From positions 32,622,201 through 32,686,200 of the forward strand of contig OX463810.1 of the NCBI GenBank assembly GCA_949825045.1: a stretch of 64,000 nucleotides of DNA. The letters run 5' to 3'. Origin of the DNA: Argyresthia goedartella. Taxonomy: Eukaryota; Arthropoda; Insecta; Lepidoptera; Argyresthiidae. The notes under the pieces were generated by a model, which was not told the origin of the DNA, did no database searches, and was given only the letters and a program-made list of their open reading frames with translations. Positions 52,968 through 62,629 of the stretch are shown piece by piece; position 1 is the stretch's first letter; each line of letters starts with the position of its first letter. A program made the translations under genes and the position numbers.

Positions 52968-53175
52968 CAATATTCGACAAATCATGACATTCAAATTTCG
53001 AACGCCGACGCCCGCCTGCGTGCCGTCCCTAGTTTGTCTTTTAAGTTGGTACTACAGAACAAGCTAAACAACTGCAGAGCAATGATCAATGCCACAATGC
53101 CGGTCCAACATGCGGTTCCTGAACACATCAAAGAGAGCTTATGATATGTGTGTAGATAAACTAGTGTATGTAACT
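52968..53175 (+). mobile_element. TIR element copy 3, right half
   Basis: It matches the right part of copies 1 and 2 from ACATTCAAATTTCG to the right TIR (GATATGTGTGTAGATAAACTAGTG). The left TIR is lacking. It carries the longest version of the short coding tail (ending MPVQHAVPEHIKESL). Confidence 0.7.
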
Positions 53176-53293
53176 GTACATAATTAGGCATTATGTTACT
53201 ATTATAGGTAGTTGAGATAAATAGATAGTGAATAACCACCAAGTTTAGTGATAATATTTTGATTTATCTAGATAACTTATTATATAGTTTTTT

Positions 53294-53299
53294 TTTATT
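53294..53299 (-). terminator. Polyadenylation signal for the - strand exon
   Basis: AATAAA on the - strand, 30 b after the stop at 53330. Confidence 0.5.
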
Positions 53300-53329
53300 T
53301 ACACTAATTTTATCAGTCCACATGTAAAA

Positions 53330-53416
53330 CTAGAATCCATATTTGGACTGTGTTTGCCGTTTTGACTGTCTGCTGTTGGCCCACTGGTTCTGCAGTTCAG
53401 CTTCATTAGCTTTAGC
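53330..53416 (-). CDS. Terminal exon of an unrecognised host gene
   Basis: On the - strand an acceptor ACTTGTTTCAG (ending 53417) is followed by exactly 29 codons, AKANEAELQNQW...QTQSKYGF and a TAG stop. AATAAA (53299-53294) follows 30 b downstream. The amino-acid composition is hydrophilic, rich in Gln, Asn, Lys and Ser, and looks like the disordered tail of a nuclear or RNA-related protein, but I do not recognise the family. No upstream exon was found to the right. The gene would be convergent with mRpS11. The splice site, open frame and polyadenylation signal together make a real last exon likely. Without homology it remains a prediction. Confidence 0.6.
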   Translation of the reverse strand, partial: AKANEAELQNQWANSRQSKRQTQSKYGF

Positions 53417-53599
53417 CTGAAACAAGTGAAAAGGACGTTAGCTTCTAGAAATACCAACCAGCAATAGAACTTTCTTTATATGTTTTGTTCCCAGTAGAGT
53501 CAAGTCTTATCGGCATCGTCCGCACTGGACTGATCGGATTTTTGAAATCGTTATATGAAAAAATAAGTCTGCGTTCACCATAAATATACAAGTTAGACA

Positions 53600-53930
53600 G
53601 TCGATTTTATCCAGATTTTCTTCCTGCAGAAATCTTTCACATACATACTTAACGGCACCCTCAAACGGCGAAGTCAGAGATTCCTATAAAAATCGCTCAC
53701 ATATATACTCGACGGCATCCTCAAACGGCAAAGTCAGAGATTCTCGCAGGATTCGCTCAGTTGCATACTAGACGGTATCCTCAAACGGCAAAGTCAGAGA
53801 TTCCTGCAGGAATGGCTCACATACATACTCGACGGCCAACGGCAAATTCAGATATTACTGCAGGAATCGCTCACATACTTGGTCGGAGATATTCTTAAAC
53901 GGCAAAGTCAGAGATTACTGCTGACCTAAC
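53600..53930 (+). repeat. Tandem repeat of about 60-62 b, five units
   Basis: The unit contains CGGCAAAGTCAGAGATT...TGCAGGAATCGCTCACATACATACTCGA. Units are 75-90% alike by eye, with some shortened. In the putative intron of the - strand gene. Confidence 0.8.
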
Positions 53931-54339
53931 ACAACAGTTCCCTGGGTTATTCCGAGGCCTCTAAAATACATTATTTTCAAAACAAAAAACTTCACAGATT
54001 AGCATTGCCTTCAGAAAAAAAAACATTTCCCACCGCCGCCTCCACAATCTATCAAGTACAGTAAAGTACATAAATTGTAAATTCAAATATAAAAATATAA
54101 ATGTACTACAGTGCACTACAGAGCGTTTGTTTTCTTATTGTATTAGAATTTGTCCTAATTAATAAAAATGCAATTAGATTCGGATTAGTAACTCTTCGTA
54201 ATCCAGAGATGGCGCTAGGATTAATGGCGGCTCTACATTAGTGCCGTGAATTCATGAATTCACGGCGTGAATTCACGGCACAAATCGTGCCCTCCACATT
54301 CACGGGATGCTCACAGTCGTTCGTGAAACCTGCCGCGAA

Positions 54340-54482
54340 ATGGACGTAGAAGCTGCTGCTGCAATAACTTTGTTTGCTGTGGCAACATATCACTATTTAT
54401 ACGTCCAAAACAAGAGAGTTATTAAAAAGCGTTGGAAAAAAAGAAGATGGTGGATGACTGAAATACATCGTAACCGATCAAG
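54340..54482 (+). CDS. Harbinger transposase exon 1
   Basis: ATG 54340 (MDVEAAAAITL) to the donor GTATGT at 54483, ending with a split Arg codon. It encodes 47 residues, basic at the end (KKRWKKRRWWMTEIHRNR). That WW..E...R pattern is the normal N terminus of Harbinger transposases (WVRPW/WW...R). A further in-frame ATG at 54307 exists, but the MDVEA start fits better. The 83-base intron ends CATTTCAG. Confidence 0.8.
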
Positions 54483-54565
54483 GTATGTTTGCTAGTGTAG
54501 TGATTTTTTTATTGACTTAGTATATGATTGGTGTGTCTTTATTAATTCTATAAAATTCATTTCAG

Positions 54566-54878
54566 ACTTTCTATGGAGAAGAAGATATCAGAATTACAAT
54601 CTGAACCCAGTGGCGAATTTAAGAAATTTACTCGTATGTCAACAGTGGACTTTGAGTATTTGCTTCAGCAAGTTTCTCCAATTATTTCCAAAACAGATAC
54701 CCAATTTAGACCAGCAATACCAGCAAGAATTCGTTTAGCCACAACACTACGGTTTTTGGCTTCAGGAGACAGCTATGAGAGCCTGCACTTCTTATTTAAA
54801 ATTTCACCACAGCTTATATCAGAAGCTGTACCTGAAGTATGTAAAGCCCTGGTTCATATACTAAGGAATGAAATCAAG
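54566..54878 (+). CDS. Harbinger transposase exon 2
   Basis: 313 b from acceptor to GTAAGT (54879), phase 0. It encodes FKKFTRMSTVDFEYLLQQVSP, IPARIRLATTLRFLASGDSYESLHFLFKIS and VCKALVHIL, the helical DNA-binding/linker region that precedes the DDE domain in PIF/Harbinger proteins. The following intron (54879-55919) overlaps the last exon of the - strand MADF gene. Confidence 0.88.
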
Positions 54879-55265
54879 GTAAGTAAAATCGCATTCAATA
54901 GGTTTATATTTTTTATTATTTTACTTGAATGAAACATATAGTTGTTTTTTTTATTCTTGGCAAAAGCGGACATTGACCCGCTAAGCAAAATGTATGCGAT
55001 CTGACGTTTGCCGCCACAGACCGACGCCAAGGCTTTTTCTTAGCGGGTCATTGTCCGCTATTGCCAAGTATAAAAAAATAGACTGTAACTTAATATTAAT
55101 AACATTCTTAAACACTAAAATAAAAATCAAGCTTGCTCATATGCATCGGCAATTAAATTGTACTCGTATTCAGATTGGGAAAAGGTTTCAGTTTGAGTAG
55201 GGGGAGGGTACGAAACAATTTTATTGGACAAAACTCTGATTCTAGTTGTGTTTGTATTGGATTGC

Positions 55266-55867
55266 TCAGGTAGCTGTTTGTATTGGATTGCTCAGGTAGC
55301 TGTTTGTATTGGATTGCTCAGGTAGCTGTTTAAGGGGATATTGCGTGATGTTAGTTGTGTTATTAATTATTGCTTCAGATTGAGCCATTTTGTAATCGTG
55401 GTTTGGATCATAATATGTCCTATGTAACGATATAGGTTCGGAATAGGAAGTAACAGAAGACCCGGGCCTACTCGTATTTTGTTGACGAGATTGCAAGATA
55501 TTGGGAGAAGGTGAAGGAGACGAAACAAATATCGGTGATGAAAGACGATTCTGATCAAGATTACGTCGCCGTTGTATAAACATGCCATCGATTTGGTGCA
55601 TAAAAATTAATCTTTCGTCTTCTGGCAATTGTCTTAGCTTATTTGCTAATATTTTTCCATAACGATCGCAATCATCTTCTTTTTCCTGGGGATTCCGGCA
55701 TAACGCTTGGTTCAGGTTAGCGAGACTTTCTTTATTGAAGCTTCCAGCTTCTTGTAGCTCGGGTGGATTCTACGGCGCCGTTTCGTTGTTGTAGGATTTT
55801 CATCACTCGGTGGCACAGGGTTGACATTTTCCTGGTTGTTTTCTTGGGAATCTTGAACGTTGCTCTC
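55266..55867 (-). pseudogene. Harbinger MADF protein, exon 3 with one frameshift
   Basis: It follows the acceptor TTTTTAG at 55868. Acidic/Asn-rich linker (ESNVQDSQENNQENVNP), then TTTKRRRR, a likely nuclear-localisation patch. At about 55770 the frame slips and resumes as PPELQEAGSFNKESLANL. The C terminus has DRYGKILANKLRQLPEDERLIFMHQIDGMF, resembling a BESS interaction motif, then a Ser/Asn-rich tail to the stop at 55266. The single small indel is the only lesion in the second gene of the element. Confidence 0.7.
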
Positions 55868-55919
55868 CTAAAAATTTAATAATAATTATGTGTTAACGAA
55901 AATATAGTTTTGGTTTCAG

Positions 55920-56726
55920 ATTCCAGATAGTGTTGAAGAATGGTTGGAAATTGAAAATGGATTCAGCAATAAGTTTCCTCGGTGTATTGGATCTTTGGAT
56001 GGAAAACATATCGTTATGCAGTCACCCTTACACTCAGGATCAACCTACTACAACTATAAGAAAAGTTTTAGTATCGTACTTATGGCACTAGTAAACAGCA
56101 ACTACAATTTCGTTTATGTCAATATAGGCGGTCAGGGTAGAATAAGTGACGGTGGAATATTTCAAAACTGTGAACTATGGCGAAGGATTACATCCGATTC
56201 CCTATTTCTACTACCTCCGCGTCCACTTCCGGGATCTAATAAACCCGTGCCTTACGTATTTTTGGGTGATGGTGCTTTTTCACTCAGCACATCGGTAATG
56301 AAACCTTATCCGGGAAATCATGATTTAGGCACCCCAAAACGTGAATTTAATAGAAAATTATCCAGTGCACGAGTGATGGTAGAAAACACTTTTGGCATAT
56401 TGGCTTCAAAATTTAGAGTCTTTAGAAAACCATTGATGGTATGCCCTGACAAAGTAAGTCTCATTACGATGACTTGTGTACTACTACACAATTTTTTAAG
56501 GAAAAGTGACACATCTCGCCCGATTTACACACCACCAGGTACGGTTGACGTGTATAACGATGATGGTATTCGTATACAGGTTGGTTCTTGGAGATCAGAA
56601 ATTGAAGATGCATGTGCTATACGCGATTTTCCTCAGACACCGCGTAGACCAAGTTTGACTGCAATTGAAATAAGAGAAGAATTCACTAAATATTTTACTC
56701 CCAATATAATAAAGGTACCTATATAG
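55920..56726 (+). CDS. Harbinger transposase exon 3, DDE domain
   Basis: 269 codons including the stop; the whole protein is 420 residues. Catalytic residues: Asp179 in SLDGKH, Asp269 in FLGDGAF, Glu307 in VENTFG, the DDE_4 nuclease signature. Also present are GRISDGGIF and NFLRK at the usual places. No stop or frameshift is visible across all three exons, so the protein could be functional. It would cut the element at its TIRs and insert at TWA sites, in Harbinger with help from the second protein. Confidence 0.93.
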   Translation: MPDSVEEWLEIENGFSNKFPRCIGSLDGKHIVMQSPLHSGSTYYNYKKSFSIVLMALVNSNYNFVYVNIGGQGRISDGGIFQNCELWRRITSDSLFLLPPRPLPGSNKPVPYVFLGDGAFSLSTSVMKPYPGNHDLGTPKREFNRKLSSARVMVENTFGILASKFRVFRKPLMVCPDKVSLITMTCVLLHNFLRKSDTSRPIYTPPGTVDVYNDDGIRIQVGSWRSEIEDACAIRDFPQTPRRPSLTAIEIREEFTKYFTPNIIKVPI

Positions 56727-56806
56727 GTTTCCAACCTCCACATATCGACATCTTCTCCTTAGATCTTAATGTAACTACTATATTACTAATTAATAAATAA
56801 ACTTAC

Positions 56807-56938
56807 TTGATTTAATGTGTCAGTGGTTTTTCTTACTGTCAGCCCTTCACCGAGGAAAGAATCCATATATGCATAAGCAAACCAGATGGGTTTATATATT
56901 TCTTCAGCTCCGGCCCCTGAGCGACTTGAATGTCGTAC
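56807..56938 (-). CDS. Harbinger MADF protein, exon 2
   Basis: 44 codons between an acceptor at 56939 and GTAAGT (56806), phase 0 at both ends. It completes the MADF domain: VRHSSRSGAGAEEIYKPIWFAYAYMDSF, where Y.P.WFAY is the family hallmark, then LTVRKTTDTLNQ. The surrounding + strand open frame at 56815-57033 is a shadow. Confidence 0.75.
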
Positions 56939-57376
56939 CTTCAATCAAAACAATATTCCTTATTGCACTACAAGAAGAACAGATACATTCAAAAGGGATA
57001 CAGTTTGCAACAGGAGGCCTTACTGCTAAGTAGCATTTTCTTAACTGGCAACCTTTAGGAATAGAGAACCTTATAGTGGGACAGATAATAGCGGGTGCTT
57101 AAAAAATATAGGTACTGATAAACAAGATACACAAAAAAATAAAATTACACTACATTTAAACCTAAACAACGTGTAAACGAATTAACGCAAAAACTCATAC
57201 ACCCCAACAATTTTTTTAAGAATAAAAAATATTGAAAAGGAAATAAAACATGACAATATTGTAGAAAATATGTAAGGTAATTGGTGTAATTTCTGGCTAA
57301 TTCACAACTCTATGGCGCTTGAACGTCCACCTGAGTCAAATTCAAATTATCCATATAATTATACAAAATAACAAAC

Positions 57377-57664
57377 CTTTTTTCGATATAAACGATAACT
57401 AGACAGCAATGAGTCTTTTTTCTTTTTTAATTCTTTGATTTCAATGTCCATTTGAGTACTAATCCGTTTCCAGGCATCATGATCCTTGCTTTTGTCTTTA
57501 TGATGCGGGTAATTTGCATCCCACAGTACCTTTTCAGCACGGTAATACTCTAAAAAGAGCATTTCAGTTTCGTTATTCCACACGTTCACTCCGACACGAC
57601 TCCATCGCATCGCACAGCTACTGCACACGTCCGTACGCTTTCGTAGTCCGGAGTAAACTGGCAA
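57377..57664 (-). CDS. Harbinger MADF protein, exon 1
   Basis: Read right to left, 96 codons ending in phase 0 at a GTTTGT donor (57376). It holds most of a MADF domain: WNNETEMLFLEYYRAEKVLWD, KDHDAWKRISTQM, IKELKKKKDSLLSSYRLYRKK. MADF is a Myb/SANT-like DNA-binding fold. In Harbinger elements the second protein recruits the transposase to the TIR and to the nucleus. The start Met is uncertain: MPVYSG at 57664 or the later MRWSRV. Confidence 0.75.
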
Positions 57665-57852
57665 GGGGCCGTGAATGTGGATGTGTACGCGTGAACGCCG
57701 CGCGAAGGGGGCGCGAACTCTTTGTCACGGGACAAAATACCGACACTGATCGGGGAACAGCCGTGAACGCGCGTGAACCCCGCGAAAACCATCCACATTC
57801 ACGTTCGCGCCTGTTCACGGAGCTTCACGGCACTAATCTGGAGCCGGCATAA

Positions 57853-58342
57853 CAAATGTAATTTACACGTCATGGTTTTAGTCAACATACTTCTAGGTGG
57901 CTCTAGGCGCTAATCTGCATTTATATGTTTGTATGTGGTTTACAAATAAATAAAAACCTTGGCAATTCCAAGTAGATTTTCCTTTAAAAGGGGGGGGGGG
58001 AGAGATGAATGAGAATGTATTGCACTTTTTCGATGATAACTCCTAAAGTTTTCAAAACTAAAATCTAAAATAGTACATTACTGCAGACGCCGTGAAAGAA
58101 GGCCTACGGCAGAGTAGGCGAAGCCGGCAAGCCCTTTTCACGGCCAGAGGCATGTATAGTGCTATTCTCAAACATAAAAAAATGAAAGACAAATTCACCA
58201 CTCAAAAAAAAAAACAAGTTTAAAAATACTACTAATCGTAATTTCCGTGCGCCCGTTGAAGTCTTTTGCTTTGAACATAAAAATAAATAAAAAAAACTTC
58301 CCGGCCTAGGCCTGCAATTTTTCTTCACAAAAAAATTCCTTT
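57853..58342. other. No gene seen
   Basis: Includes a poly(G) run at about 57990 and nothing else that I can support. Confidence 0.45.
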
Positions 58343-59606
58343 TTATCACACCTGCTCTGAAAATACATACTAATTATACCAATTAGAGGGAAGAAACGCC
58401 TTTATCCCGCCCTTCAAATCCTTTCATCCCAAGGTATGGAAGTTTGTATGAAAATCCTTCCGACCCAAGGGTGGGAAGTATGTATGAAATTCCATTACAT
58501 ACCCGGTTTTTTTTTTTATTTATCAGCAGTCATACTGCAAAGAGACTTAAACTGTCTACTAATTAAATTTCAAGTAAATTGTTACTGGCCACATACAGTT
58601 TTTTTTTTACCAGTTACCAACCTCCTTGGTGCATACAGAGAATGAAAAACGAAATTATTTTTGTATATAAAACGCGCGGAATCACGGAAGAAGTGGCTGC
58701 ATGACCTTATGATCTTAGCCTACTCCAGAAACGGGCGAATAAAAAAAGGAAAAGCCCGCGCATTTTCGCAAAAACTTCGATTGATTTAGCATTTATCTTT
58801 GTGTTTTTTGTAAAATATGGATGCATTTATGTCTATAATTTTCCTCGTAGGTGTAATAAAAAGCACTATACATACCTCAGGATAAAGTACAGTTCCATAC
58901 CTCAAATGGTTTATCTCGGTATGGAACTGTCACTTTCTTCCCTCTGAAGTAATGTACTATTTTATCACACCTGCTCTGAAAATACATACTAATTATACCA
59001 ATTAGAGGGAAGAAACGCCTTTATCCCGCCCTTCAAATCCTTTCATCCCAAGGTATGGAAGTTTGTATGAAAATCCTTCCGACCCAAGGGTGGGAAGTAT
59101 GTATGAAATTCCATTACATACCCGTTTTTTTTTTTTATTTGTCAGCAGTCATACTGCAAAGAGACTTTAACTGTCTACTAATTAAATTTCAAATAAATTG
59201 TTACTGGCCACATACAGTTTTTTTTTTACCAGTTACCAACCTCCTTGGTGCATACAGAAAATTAAAAACGAAATTATTTTTGTATATAAAACGCGCGGAA
59301 TCACGGAAGAAGTGGCTGCATGACCTTATGATCTTAGCCTACTCCAGAAACGGGCGAATAAAAAAAGGAAAAGCCCGCGCATTTTCGCAAAAACTTCGAT
59401 TGATTTAGCTTGTGTTTATTGTAAAATATGGATGCATTTATGTCTATAATTTTCCTCGTAGGTGTAATAAAAAGCACTATACATACCTCAGGATAAAGTA
59501 CAGTTCCATACCTCAAATGGTTTGCGCCCCTCGCAAGCTAGTGGCGCAAATGCCATAATCTCGGTATGGAACTGTCACTTTCTTCCCTCTGAAGTAATGT
59601 ACTATT
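58343..59606 (+). repeat. Tandem duplication, two copies of about 620-640 b
   Basis: The copies 58343-58962 and 58963-59606 are almost identical from ATCACACCTGCTCTG to GAAGTAATGTACTATT. Each has internal foldback structure: AGAGGGAAGAAA near the left end pairs with TTTCTTCCCTCT near the right end, and ACAGTTCCATACC pairs with GGTATGGAACTGT. Copy 2 has about 34 extra bases inside the loop of the latter. The open frames within (58436, 59055) have no protein-like character. Confidence 0.88.
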
Positions 59607-59661
59607 ACAGGTCTCTCGAGTTGTGCGCCCCGAAACGTGATGATTCCAAGCCTGTTATAAC

Positions 59662-61635
59662 GCACGTAATGACGATGTTTCATTGCATGTTTGAGAAATA
59701 GTTATTTGTGTCACAAGGGAGCAAAATGATGTATTTACGGCGAGGGCGGTACATTGAATCCAGAGTGAAGGGAAGGATTATACGATAGAATCCTGAGCGT
59801 AACGAAGGATTCAAGCGTTAACGCCCATGACGAAAATAATTTTGCTCCTGAGTGTGACACATACAACTTTTCACACCGACTATGAGGAAAATTTAAATTG
59901 CTCTAAAAAAATTAAATTTGAATTATACTTTTACCACTTTTACAGTAATCGAACAACGTAAACATTTTTTTTTATATAATGACGGATTGTGAAGGATTAG
60001 GGAAAGGTCACCACATATAAAATATTCCTGTGTACTTTTACTAATGTGTAAAAATTATCGAATCGAATATTACAATGGTTTCGGATATCAATATTCATTA
60101 TATCACAATAACAGTCATCGATAGTTTTGATTTCAGTAAAACATATAATTTATTATGACATTTTTTTTAAATATTACGGAAAATTCATAAATTTTGATAT
60201 AACGTTGTTAAAGTTAAAACTTGAACCATGTTCGTTTTTAATCGACTACGATGAAATTACAATCGATTATTTTATTAAGATCTGTGTTCAATTGGCACAT
60301 TGCGTAAATGCTACATGCCAATCAATAATTTAAAAAAGTAGCTTGAATGAACAGAAAAGTAGAAATTTGCTCCCTCTCGTCGTGGAGCAAAACTTACTTT
60401 TCCGAATGAAAAGTGTGAAAAATATATTTTTGAATGGTGTTTAAAGAGCCCTTTTTAACGATATCCTGCATGACTTATGCCCGATTTCACCAACAGTTAA
60501 GGGACTCTTAGCTCTTTTTATTAGCTGTCTAGCGATTGTTTCGGTGGCCGGACTTTTATATGTAGGGGGTCCCCAAGGAGCCTAGATGACCCTTACACTT
60601 AGAGCAAATCGAAACAACCGCTAGGTGGCTCCTAAAAGAAATAAAGTGGCACGTAATGACGACGTTTCATTGCATGTTTGAGAAATAGTTATTTGTGTCA
60701 CAAGGGAGCAAAATGATGTATTTACGGCGAGGGCGGTACATTGAATCCAGAGTGAAGGGAAGGATTATACGATAGAATCCTGAGCGTAACGAAGGATTCA
60801 AGCGTTAACGCCCATGACGAAAATAATTTTGCTCCTGAGTGTGACACATACAACTTTTCACACCGACTATGAGGAAAATTTAAATTGCTCTAAAAAAATT
60901 AAATTTGAATTATACTTTTACCACTTTTACAGTAATCGAACAACGTAAACATTTTTTTTTATATAATGACGGATTGTGAAGGATTAGGGAAAGGTCACCA
61001 CATATAAAATATTCCTGTGTACTTTTACTAATGTGTAAAAATTATCGAATCGAATATTACAATGGTTTCGGATATCAATATTCATTATATCACAATAACA
61101 GTCATCGATAGTTTTGATTTCAGTAAAACATATAATTTATTATGACATTTTTTTTAAATATTACGAAAAATTCATAAATTTTGATATAACGTTGTTAAAG
61201 TTAAAACTTGAACCATGTTCGTTTTTAATCGACTACGATGAAATTACAATCGATTATTTTATTAAGATCTGTGTTCAATTGGCACATTGCGTAAATGCTA
61301 CATGCCAATCAATAATTTAAAAAAGTAGCTTGAATGAACAGAAAAGTAGAAATTTGCTCCCTCTCGTCGTGGAGCAAAACTTACTTTTCCGAATGAAAAG
61401 TGTGAAAAATATATTTTTGAATGGTGTTTAAAGAGCCCTTTTTAACGATATCCTGCATGACTTATGCCCGATTTCACCAACAGTTAAGGGACTCTTAGCT
61501 CTTTTTATTAGCTGTCTAGCGATTGTTTCGGTGGCCGGACTCTTATATGTAGGGGGTCCCCAAGGAGCCTAGATGACCCTTACACTTAGAGCAAATCGAA
61601 ACAACCGCTAGGTGGCTCCTAAAAGAAATAAAGTG
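59662..61635 (+). repeat. Tandem duplication, two 987-b copies
   Basis: 59662-60648 and 60649-61635 differ at only a few positions (such as GGAAAATTC/GAAAAATTC near 60178 and CTTTTATAT/CTCTTATAT near 60549). Each contains inverted segments TGTGTCACA...GGAGCAAAAT / ATTTTGCTCC...GTGTGACACA and ACTTTTCACACC / GAAAAGTGTGAAA, so the duplicated block is foldback-element DNA. The repeated 68-codon frame (60127, 61114) is AT-driven and unconvincing as a gene. Confidence 0.93.
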
Positions 61636-61671
61636 ACCCCTAAAAGATAGGGATCGTTGACGAAATCGGCC
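61458..61671. mobile_element. Small TIR element (MITE-like)
   Basis: CCCGATTTCACCAAC...AAGGGACTCTTAG at the left pairs imperfectly with CTAAAAGATAGGGATCGTTGACGAAATCGG at the right, about 210 b in all. The right end is present only after the second 987-b copy. In the first copy the element is cut at 60648, so the duplication breakpoint lies inside it. Confidence 0.6.
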
Positions 61672-61789
61672 ATTACTGCAGTCATTTTTTTTTAGTTTTG
61701 TCATTTTACCCCCTCAACTTTTTCTAGGCAATATTTTTTTCATATTAGACTTGAATTATGTTGCGGTTATCAGGATTAGTATTTTTGCA

Positions 61790-61890
61790 GAAGATTTCAA
61801 CTCTATCTCTTATAGACCCTGACGGACGGACGGTCACGTGAGTGATCCTAGGGTTCCTTTTTTACTTTTTGAGGAAGTAACCCTAAAAAT
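61790..61890 (+). repeat. End fragment related to the GGTTCC repeat family
   Basis: TTCAACTCTATCTCTTATAGACCCTGACGGACGGACGG-type sequence followed by CTAGGGTTCC and GTAACCCTAAAAA resembles the right end of the repeat at 50100-50240. Confidence 0.45.
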
Positions 61891-62029
61891 AAGGTCATTT
61901 AAATTACTTATTACTTAACTCATGATAAACTCTACATTAAAACAATTACTAAAAAAAAACAGCTTAATTGAGCAATGAATCACTACTATCTTATGAAACA
62001 ATTGGATCCCGTACGAAACTGCTAAGAAA

Positions 62030-62202
62030 GCAAGTGTGAAGCATGCTGTTGTGAAAAAAGCAAGAAAGCAAGTGTGAAGCATGCTGTTGTGAAAGTGTTG
62101 ATGTTGGTACAAAGTGTCCAATAGTCGTTTTGTTTTGCGAAGGTACGTAGCCGCAATGAACGTTTATGCGAAGGTACGTAGCCGCAATGAACGTTTATGC
62201 GA
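62030..62202 (+). repeat. Two short tandem duplications
   Basis: A unit of about 38 b (AGAAAGCAAGTGTGAAGCATGCTGTTGTGAA) occurs twice at 62022-62095, and a 33-b unit (GCGAAGGTACGTAGCCGCAATGAACGTTTAT) twice at 62137-62202. Confidence 0.85.
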
Positions 62203-62282
62203 AAACCTTTTGGACTTTCTATGTTCTCGAGAGATAATTATTTATATAAGCAAATAGATTGATCTGGTTATTTTGGTTGGGT

Positions 62283-62340
62283 ATTTGACCAAGTAGGTGA
62301 TAAAAAATATGTTTGTATTTTATTACCTACCTGGTCAAGT
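62283..62340. other. Hairpin of about 22 bp
   Basis: TTTGACCAAGTAGGTGATAAAA pairs with TTTTATTACCTACCTGGTCAA, with small mismatches, around a short AT loop. Confidence 0.6.
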
Positions 62341-62629
62341 TATAATTTCATTATAGCACAATCTGTGATAGTACAATGTGTGATGACGTATTTGTGATAG
62401 TACTAAAGACACTATTAAATATCTGAATTATTTTCAACTAGTTTTTGCCCGCTTTCTCCCGCATTATTTTAGTTTTTTTGTAGTCAATATATTTTGAAGT
62501 AATTGTAAATTTTTAAAACTGAGGATTAAATTTTTAGGTTGCTTTTCACAGTTGTTAAGTTTTTTGATTTATATACTAAAAGCACCTCTTTATATACTAC
62601 ATTAGAGGTTCTGCCCTCGGATGTTAATA

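Larger units (their letters stand above)
54225..57849. mobile_element. PIF/Harbinger transposon with TIRs, TAA duplication and two genes
   Basis: The ends TGGCGGCTCTACATTAGTGC and TGCCGGCTCCAGATTAGTGC (inverted, 57849) pair with three mismatches, continuing into CGTGAA. TAA flanks both sides (54222-54224, 57850-57852), the usual 3-base TWA-type duplication of this superfamily. At 3625 b it has the standard content: a transposase on the + strand and a second, MADF-type DNA-binding protein on the - strand, whose exons lie around and between those of the transposase. Confidence 0.9.

Noticed and set aside
53600..53930. CRISPR array or coding repeat
   Set aside because: The units are contiguous tandem copies without spacers and have stops in all frames.
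56815..57033. 72-codon + strand frame after the Harbinger transposase
   Set aside because: It overlaps, on the other strand, the MADF exon 2 that has a recognisable Y.P.WFAY motif and good splice sites.
60127..61320. Duplicated 68-codon gene
   Set aside because: The identical frames come from a recent 987-bp DNA duplication; composition is AT-driven with no protein-like motifs.
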